Source: DASPXY01 sp038227745 (GTDB lineage Bacteria > Planctomycetota > Planctomycetia > Gemmatales > Gemmataceae). Taken from it: a stretch of 11,850 nucleotides of DNA. Below are positions 7,773 through 11,850 of this stretch, one piece after another. The stretch lies in NCBI GenBank assembly GCA_038227745.1, contig JBBRPS010000272.1:1-11850 (forward strand), given 5' to 3'. Numbering within the stretch: position 1 is the stretch's first letter; each line of letters opens with the position of its first letter. A program made the translations under genes and the position numbers. The notes under the pieces are model-generated. The model made no database searches and had not been told where the DNA came from. It worked only from the letters and a program-made list of their open reading frames with translations.

Positions 7773-7799
7773 GGGCGGATCAACTTACCCGATCCGCCC
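7773..7799. promoter_or_regulatory. Perfect 9-bp-arm hairpin upstream of the glycosyltransferase gene
   Basis: gggcggatc (7773-7781) and gatccgccc (7791-7799) are exact reverse complements around a 9-base centre. The hairpin lies 45 bp before the ATG at 7728. It could be an operator, a leader-RNA structure or a small repeat. No T tract follows on either strand, so a factor-independent terminator is unlikely. Confidence 0.5.
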
Positions 7800-7914
7800 G
7801 GCCCGCGGAAGAGCAGGTCCGGCCCACGAAACCAACGAAGTCCCTCAGAACCCGACGGTTCGCCTCCTTCCCCCGCTATTGCCAGCCTGCCTATTCCTGC
7901 GGCACGAAAGATCC

Positions 7915-8044
7915 TCACACAAGCCCGACGCGCCAGCGAGGGGAAGTCTGTCCCTCGCTTGCGCTTCTTCGGGCTGGTGTCCGGAACCATACAAGCCCGA
8001 CGCGCCAGCGAGGGATCCCTCGCTTGCGCTTCGGGCTTGTGTGA
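7915..8044. repeat. Composite of two long inverted-repeat (hairpin) units
   Basis: Unit 2 has arms 7991-8015 and 8016-8040 that are complementary at 23 of 25 positions with no spacer, meeting at ggatcc. Unit 1 has the same left arm at 7919-7943 and a diverged right arm at 7951-7980, with a 7-base spacer. The left arms of both units share the 24 bases that begin acaagcccgacgcgcc. The outermost ends, tcacacaagcccga (7915-7928) and tcgggcttgtgtga (8031-8044), form a perfect 14-bp inverted repeat around the pair. I recall this motif as a common dispersed repeat in Gemmata-like genomes. On the minus strand it follows the caspase-TPR stop by about 65 bp and may help end that transcript. Confidence 0.85.
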
Positions 8045-8107
8045 TCACCTTCGGCACCGGGGTAATATCCTTCGCCGCTTCCCCCTCTGATGCCGGCCGG
8101 GCCTGCG

Positions 8108-10528
8108 TCATTTCGCGGCGGCCAGCGCCTTCGCCCGGGCGCTGTCCTGGCCGGCACGCACCTGGTCGCCCAGGGCGCGGTAGGCGCGGGCCCGGGCGCC
8201 GTAGGGCAAGGCGTAGTTCGGGCGCAGGCGGATGGACTCGGTGTAGTCGGCGACCGCCCGGTTCCAGTCCTTCTGGCGCGCGAAACCGACGCCGCGGTTG
8301 TAGAACGTGACCGCGTTCTTCGGGTTGAGGCGAATGGCATCGTTGTAATCGGCCATGGCCCCGGCGTAATCCTGTTTGCGGGTGCGGGCGAAGCCGCGCC
8401 TCTCGAAGGGCACTGGGTTCGCAGGGGTGAGGCGAATGGCCTCCGTATAATCGGCGATGGCCTTGTCGTAGTCGTTCGTGGCCGCGTACGCGATCCCGCG
8501 GGAGAGGCGCGCGGTGGCGTTGGCGGGCTTGAGGCGCAGCGCCTCGTTGTAGTCGGCGAGGGCCCGGGCCCAATCCATCTTGTGCGCGTAGGCCCTGCCG
8601 CGGTTGGTATAGGGAGCGTGGTTGCCGGTCGGGTCGAGGCGGATCGCCTCGGTGCAGTCGGCGATGGTCCGCTCGTGGTCCTTCTTCTCCGCGTGGGCGT
8701 AGCCGCGCCAGCTGTATGCCAGGGCGTTGCGCGGGTCGAGACGGAGCGCCTGCGTGTAGTCGGCGATGGCCTGGTCGTAAGCGTTCTTGTGACAGTAGGC
8801 CGTGCCCCGGTTGTGGTAGCCGCGGGCGTCTTTGGGCGCGCGCCGCACCGCGTCGGTGAAGTCCGCGATGGCGCGGTCGTACTCCTTCTTCGCCACGTAG
8901 GCGCCGCCGCGCAGGTTGTACCCCTCGGCGGAAGCCGGGTCGAGCCGGATCGCGTCGGTGTAATCGGCGATGGCGGTGAGGTAGTCGTGCTTCTTGAGGT
9001 ACGTCGACCCGCGCGTGAGGTAGCTCGTCGCCTTGTTCGGCTCAAGCCGGATGGCGTCGGTGTAGTCGGTGATAGCCCGGTCGAGGTCGCCCTTGGCGCT
9101 GTACCCGAGGGCGCGGTTGTGGTAGGCCAGGACGAGCTTCGGGTTGGCCCGGAGCGCGGCCGTGCAGTCCGCGATGGCGCGGTCGTAGTCGCGCTTCTTG
9201 AGGTACGCGACGCCGCGCCGGTGAAGGACGTCGGCGTCCCCGGGGTTGAGCCGCACCGCCTCGCTGTAGTCGGCGACCGCCCGGTCGTACTGCCCCTTGT
9301 CGAGGTAGCGGTTGCCGCGGTTGCAGTAGGCCTCGACGAACTTCGGGTTGAGCCGCAAGGCCTCGGTGTAGTTGGCGATCGCGTCGTCGTGCTTGTTTTC
9401 CCTGGAGGAAACGACGCCCCGCAGGAGGTGCGCCCAGGCGTTGCGCGGCTCCAGGCCGATCGCCCGGTTCACCTCCGCCAGGGCGCGGGCGTAATCCCCC
9501 TTGTCGAGGTACGCATTGGTGCGGTGGAGGTAGGCCTCGGTGAGCTTGCCGTCGAGCCGGATCGCCTCGGCCAGGGCGCCGAGGGCCTTGTCGTACTGGC
9601 GCGCGGCGAGCAGCGCCTTGCCCTGCTGCAGCGCCGCTATGGCCGCCGAGATCTGGTTCAGCCGCACCAGTGCCACCGAACCGCGCACCGTCCCCTGCAG
9701 CTCGGGCATCTGCCGCACCCGGAACTCGGAGCGCACGAATTTGCCCACCTGTTCCTGCACGTAGTCCGACAGTTCATTCAGCGTGACCTGTCTGTCCTTG
9801 TTCGTGTCGGCGTCACCCTGCAGGCCCTTGATCACGTAGTGGAAGAAGACGCCGTGCTTGAGCTTGTCGTGCTCGTAGGCCTTCTCTCCGGCCGAGCAGC
9901 TGTAGAGGGCGGCAACGCCGCCGGGCGGCACGATGGCGGCGCGGAACCTGGTCGCCAACTTCACCACGGCCCGCGACGAGCGCGACTGATCGGCCTCGGG
10001 GTCGTTCCGGCACGCATCGACGAGGAGGAGCTTGAAACCCGCCTTGCAGGCGGCCAGCGTCTTGTACACCTCGCCGAGCGGCAGCAGAGTGCCCTTGCGG
10101 TCGGCGAGGCGGGCGTCGGCGGGGCAGAAGTAGTTCTCGTCGTCGCCGACGAACTGCACGCCGTGGCCGGCGAAGGCCACCAGGAGAGTGTCACCGGGGC
10201 GGCGGTCCTGCAGGAGCAGCTTGAGCTGGGCACGGATGTTGGCGACGGTCGGCAGCAGGTCGGTGTCCGCGGCGCCCGACTTCTGGGTCATGAGCACCAC
10301 GTTCTCTTTGGCATAACCGGCGTCGCGCAGCACCGTCGCGAGCGCCGCGATGTCGTTCTCGGTGTACGGGAGGGTGCGCAGCTCGTTCTTGTTGTACTGG
10401 CGGACGCCGACCAGCAGGGCATACTTACTACCGTCTTCGGACTGGGCGGAGGCCGGCGCCGGTGCGGCGACGAGGCCGACGGCCAGGGCCAGCAGCCACA
10501 CGCTTCGGCAGGTTCGCGACCGGGTCAT
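8108..10528 (-). CDS. Exported caspase-like (C14) protein with EF-hand loop and ~15 TPR repeats
   Basis: An 806-residue protein counted from the ATG at 10528. Residues 11-28 form a signal peptide (cleavage likely after ASA, 26-28), so it acts outside the cytoplasm. Residues about 35-290 are a caspase/metacaspase-like domain: YALLVGV strand (36-42), catalytic H122 in FAGHGVQ and C173 in LLLVDACRND. DTNKDRQVTLNE (241-252) has acidic or polar residues at positions 1, 3, 5, 7 and 12 of an EF-hand calcium loop. Residues about 295-806 are around 15 tandem 34-residue TPRs of the type AIADYTEAIRLxP, a protein-binding solenoid. Caspase-like peptidases usually cut after Arg or Lys and some need calcium; the target here is unknown. 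gggggat lies just before this ATG. The in-frame upstream codons to 10777 lack protein character and would bury the signal peptide. It is divergent from the sigma-DUF1501 gene. Confidence 0.88.
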   Translation of the reverse strand: MTRSRTCRSVWLLALAVGLVAAPAPASAQSEDGSKYALLVGVRQYNKNELRTLPYTENDIAALATVLRDAGYAKENVVLMTQKSGAADTDLLPTVANIRAQLKLLLQDRRPGDTLLVAFAGHGVQFVGDDENYFCPADARLADRKGTLLPLGEVYKTLAACKAGFKLLLVDACRNDPEADQSRSSRAVVKLATRFRAAIVPPGGVAALYSCSAGEKAYEHDKLKHGVFFHYVIKGLQGDADTNKDRQVTLNELSDYVQEQVGKFVRSEFRVRQMPELQGTVRGSVALVRLNQISAAIAALQQGKALLAARQYDKALGALAEAIRLDGKLTEAYLHRTNAYLDKGDYARALAEVNRAIGLEPRNAWAHLLRGVVSSRENKHDDAIANYTEALRLNPKFVEAYCNRGNRYLDKGQYDRAVADYSEAVRLNPGDADVLHRRGVAYLKKRDYDRAIADCTAALRANPKLVLAYHNRALGYSAKGDLDRAITDYTDAIRLEPNKATSYLTRGSTYLKKHDYLTAIADYTDAIRLDPASAEGYNLRGGAYVAKKEYDRAIADFTDAVRRAPKDARGYHNRGTAYCHKNAYDQAIADYTQALRLDPRNALAYSWRGYAHAEKKDHERTIADCTEAIRLDPTGNHAPYTNRGRAYAHKMDWARALADYNEALRLKPANATARLSRGIAYAATNDYDKAIADYTEAIRLTPANPVPFERRGFARTRKQDYAGAMADYNDAIRLNPKNAVTFYNRGVGFARQKDWNRAVADYTESIRLRPNYALPYGARARAYRALGDQVRAGQDSARAKALAAAK
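8115..9645 (-). repeat. 102-bp coding repeats of the TPR solenoid
   Basis: The 34-residue TPRs are encoded by about 15 consecutive 102-bp units. They share recurrent DNA words such as gtagtcggcgatggc, seen around 8450, 8758 and 8960 on the plus strand. Only one unit (residues 601-635) has an extra codon. The DNA similarity suggests growth by unequal crossing-over, followed by divergence. Confidence 0.75.
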
Positions 10529-10769
10529 GGCATCCCCCAGGGGTTGCGCGGAGAGAAACTCGGGACGGCTCACGTCGTCCCCTATCTGGAAATCGCCATT
10601 CGGGCGCCGAACCGGACACGGTTTCGCGAAAAATGTGGCGGGCGGATACAGAAGTACAGGCGCGAGGGCCGACGAAAGTCCGCCCGGGGAAAAATTCTTC
10701 GCCGTGAGGCACCCCCGGCGTGCCTCTATTACAGTGGAGAGGACACAACCCGCGGCCTGGGGCCCCACC
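10529..10769. promoter_or_regulatory. Divergent regulatory region between caspase-TPR and sigma-DUF1501 genes
   Basis: This 241-bp region must contain both divergent promoters. It is rich in dyads: gggacg/cgtccc (10562-10567 and 10576-10581), the palindrome tttcgcgaaa (10622-10631), and the hairpin gaggcac/gtgcctc (10706-10712 and 10720-10726, 7-base loop). Directly after the hairpin comes tattac (10727-10732), a possible -10 for the sigma gene, but no -35 lies at normal spacing. ECF sigma factors often drive their own promoters, so a non-housekeeping promoter is possible. Confidence 0.45.
10706..10726. promoter_or_regulatory. 7-bp-arm hairpin/dyad upstream of the sigma-factor gene
   Basis: gaggcac and gtgcctc are perfect reverse complements around a 7-base centre, immediately followed by tattacagtggag. 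The hairpin lies 43 bp before the sigma ATG. It could be a regulator binding site or an RNA structure in the leader. No T tract follows. Confidence 0.45.
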
Positions 10770-11850
10770 ATGAGCACAGCCCCCCTCAGCGCGGTGGCGC
10801 GTTACGTCCGCCACGTCGCCGAACGGGACACGCACGGCCTGACCGACGGCCAACTGCTCGACCGCTTCATCCTGCGGCAGGACGAGGCGGCGTTCGCGGA
10901 GTTGGTGCGCCGCCACGGCCCGATGGTGCTGGCCGTCTGCCGGCGCGTGCTGCAACACGCCCACGACGCCGACGACGCTTTCCAGGCCGCCTTCCTCGTC
11001 CTGGCCCGCAAGGCCGACTCCGTCCGTCAGCGCGACTCGGTCGCCGGCTGGCTCTACCAGGTGGCGCGGCGCCTCGCCCTGCGCGCCCGCACCGCCAACA
11101 GTCGGCGGCGCGAGCGGCTGACGCCCCTGCCCGACGCCCTGCCGGCACCTACCTGCAGTCGGCCGGAGGTGCTCGACGACTCCCTGGACGAGGAGGTGCA
11201 GCGCTTGCCGGAGCAGTACCGCGTGCCGGTGGTGCTCTGCTACCTCGAGGGCAGGACGCAGACCGAGGCCGCCCGGCTGCTGGCGACGACGGCGGGCGCG
11301 GTCAACAGCCGGCTGAAACGGGCGCGGGACCTCCTGCGGCAGCGACTGGCCCGGCGTGGGCTGGCCCTCTCCAGTGCGGCGGTGGCGGCGCTGGCCGCCG
11401 GGGCGGCGCGGGCGGAGGTGTCCGCGGCGCTGGCCCGACTCACCGCCCGAGCCGCGTCCGAGTTCGCGGTCAGCGGGGCACCGGCGTGCGGGGCCTCGGC
11501 CCTGGCCGCTGCCCTCGCTAAAGGAGCGTTGCAGACCATGCTGCCCCCGAGACTCAAACTCCTGTCCGCCCTCGCCGTCCTCGTGGCCCTCCTCGCCACG
11601 GGCGCCCTGTTCCTGCCCGCGACCGCCCTGAGCGACCCCGCCGCGCCCCGGGCGGCGCCGCAAGCCGGCGGCGGGGAGAAACCCGCGCCGCGCCTCGCCA
11701 GCAAGGCGGAGCTGCCGCGCAGCTGCATCTTTCTGTGGATGAGCGGCGGCCCCAGCCAGATCGACACCTTCGACCCCAAGCCGCGCAACCTGAACGGCGG
11801 CCTGTTCGGCTCCCTCCCCACCACGATCAAGGGCGTGGAGTTCAGTACGA
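10770..11850 (+). CDS. ECF sigma factor fused through a membrane helix to a DUF1501 domain (partial at 3' end)
   Basis: An open frame of 360 codons from the ATG at 10770 runs off the window without a stop. Residues 24-107 are sigma region 2 (LTDGQLLDRF, ELVRRHGPMVLAVCRRVLQHAHDADD split at 44-69, then FQAAFLVLARKA and GWLYQVARRLA). Residues about 140-195 are region 4, with the helix-turn-helix ending in GAVNSRLKRAR (176-186). An Ala-rich stretch then leads to KGALQTMLPPRLK and one hydrophobic helix (264-285), a layout usual in planctomycete ECF factors. After a short Pro/Ala linker, CIFLWMSGGPSQIDTFDPKP (319-338) is the hallmark start of DUF1501 proteins, which are often exported and encoded beside planctomycete cytochrome proteins. 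No good Shine-Dalgarno is visible before 10770; the start fits family N-termini. An internal ATG at 11538 with aaggag eleven bases upstream could start a separate DUF1501 product. Confidence 0.8.
   Translation, partial: MSTAPLSAVARYVRHVAERDTHGLTDGQLLDRFILRQDEAAFAELVRRHGPMVLAVCRRVLQHAHDADDAFQAAFLVLARKADSVRQRDSVAGWLYQVARRLALRARTANSRRRERLTPLPDALPAPTCSRPEVLDDSLDEEVQRLPEQYRVPVVLCYLEGRTQTEAARLLATTAGAVNSRLKRARDLLRQRLARRGLALSSAAVAALAAGAARAEVSAALARLTARAASEFAVSGAPACGASALAAALAKGALQTMLPPRLKLLSALAVLVALLATGALFLPATALSDPAAPRAAPQAGGGEKPAPRLASKAELPRSCIFLWMSGGPSQIDTFDPKPRNLNGGLFGSLPTTIKGVEFST

Larger units (their letters stand above)
7729..8107. other. Intergenic region with palindromes, no gene
   Basis: This 379-bp gap separates the start of the glycosyltransferase gene from the end of the caspase-TPR gene, both on the minus strand. 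Short frames crossing it translate the inverted repeats and have no protein-like character. It contains a 9-bp direct repeat gcccggcgg (7750-7758 and 7764-7772), a hairpin at 7773-7799 and a composite inverted-repeat element at 7915-8044. The glycosyltransferase promoter should lie in the left half, but no convincing -35/-10 pair was found. Confidence 0.7.

Noticed and set aside
7991..8040. Factor-independent terminator for the caspase-TPR gene
   Set aside because: The hairpin is strong but has no T tract on the minus-strand side; kept only as a repeat with a possible 3'-end role.
7915..8044. CRISPR array
   Set aside because: Only two units, each an inverted repeat, with no regular spacer and no cas genes in the window.
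5989..8310. Plus-strand open frame of 773 codons
   Set aside because: Antisense to the glycosyltransferase and intergenic repeats; Arg/Gln/Pro-rich with no domain, typical of high-GC shadow frames.
8115..9645. Non-coding tandem or CRISPR-like repeat
   Set aside because: The 102-bp period equals the 34-residue TPR and the protein frame is preserved throughout.
10529..10777. Longer caspase-TPR start at 10777 (83 extra residues)
   Set aside because: The extension covers the divergent promoter region and would place the signal peptide internally; the ATG at 10528 directly precedes a normal signal peptide.
8090..11521. Plus-strand open frame of 1143 codons
   Set aside because: It is antisense to the caspase-TPR gene for most of its length; its repetitive composition is a shadow of the TPR repeats and high GC.

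Overview
The window is high-GC bacterial DNA that looks like a planctomycete, most likely of the Gemmata/Gemmataceae group. Four things point there: an ECF sigma factor with the long C-terminal membrane extension typical of these bacteria, a DUF1501 motif, a giant protein kinase fusion, and short GC-rich palindromic repeats between genes that I recall from Gemmata-like genomes. The lineage is inferred from protein style and repeats, not from a marker gene.

Layout, left to right. (1) A 20-bp tandem repeat carrying a Shine-Dalgarno sequence leads into a CPBP-type intramembrane protease (53-745, +). The 3' end of that gene runs through a palindromic element (608-669) and overlaps the end of the next, convergent gene. 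(2) A very large minus-strand gene (687-4382) encodes a Ser/Thr protein kinase joined to a tubulin/FtsZ-like GTPase domain and a long helical tail. (3) A divergent plus-strand pair follows: an ASCH-domain protein (4752-5219) overlapping by 20 bp with mfnB (5200-5928), the methanofuran-precursor synthase of C1 metabolism. (4) A multi-membrane-span glycosyltransferase of GT39/PMT type (5971-7728, -) converges on mfnB. (5) A 379-bp gap holds a 9-bp-arm hairpin and a composite of two long inverted repeats (7915-8044). (6) An exported caspase-like protein with an EF-hand-like loop and about 15 TPR repeats (8108-10528, -) is divergent from (7) an ECF sigma factor that continues in frame through one membrane helix into a DUF1501 domain (10770 to beyond the window end, +). 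The 241-bp region between them is rich in dyad symmetry.

These genes do not form one obvious pathway. The strongest candidates for undescribed biology are three multi-domain architectures: kinase-tubulin, exported caspase/EF-hand/TPR, and sigma factor-transmembrane-DUF1501. The last two share a divergent promoter region, so co-regulation is possible but unproven. The intergenic palindromes form a second layer of interest: two overlap gene ends or ribosome binding sites and alter the ends of coding regions.
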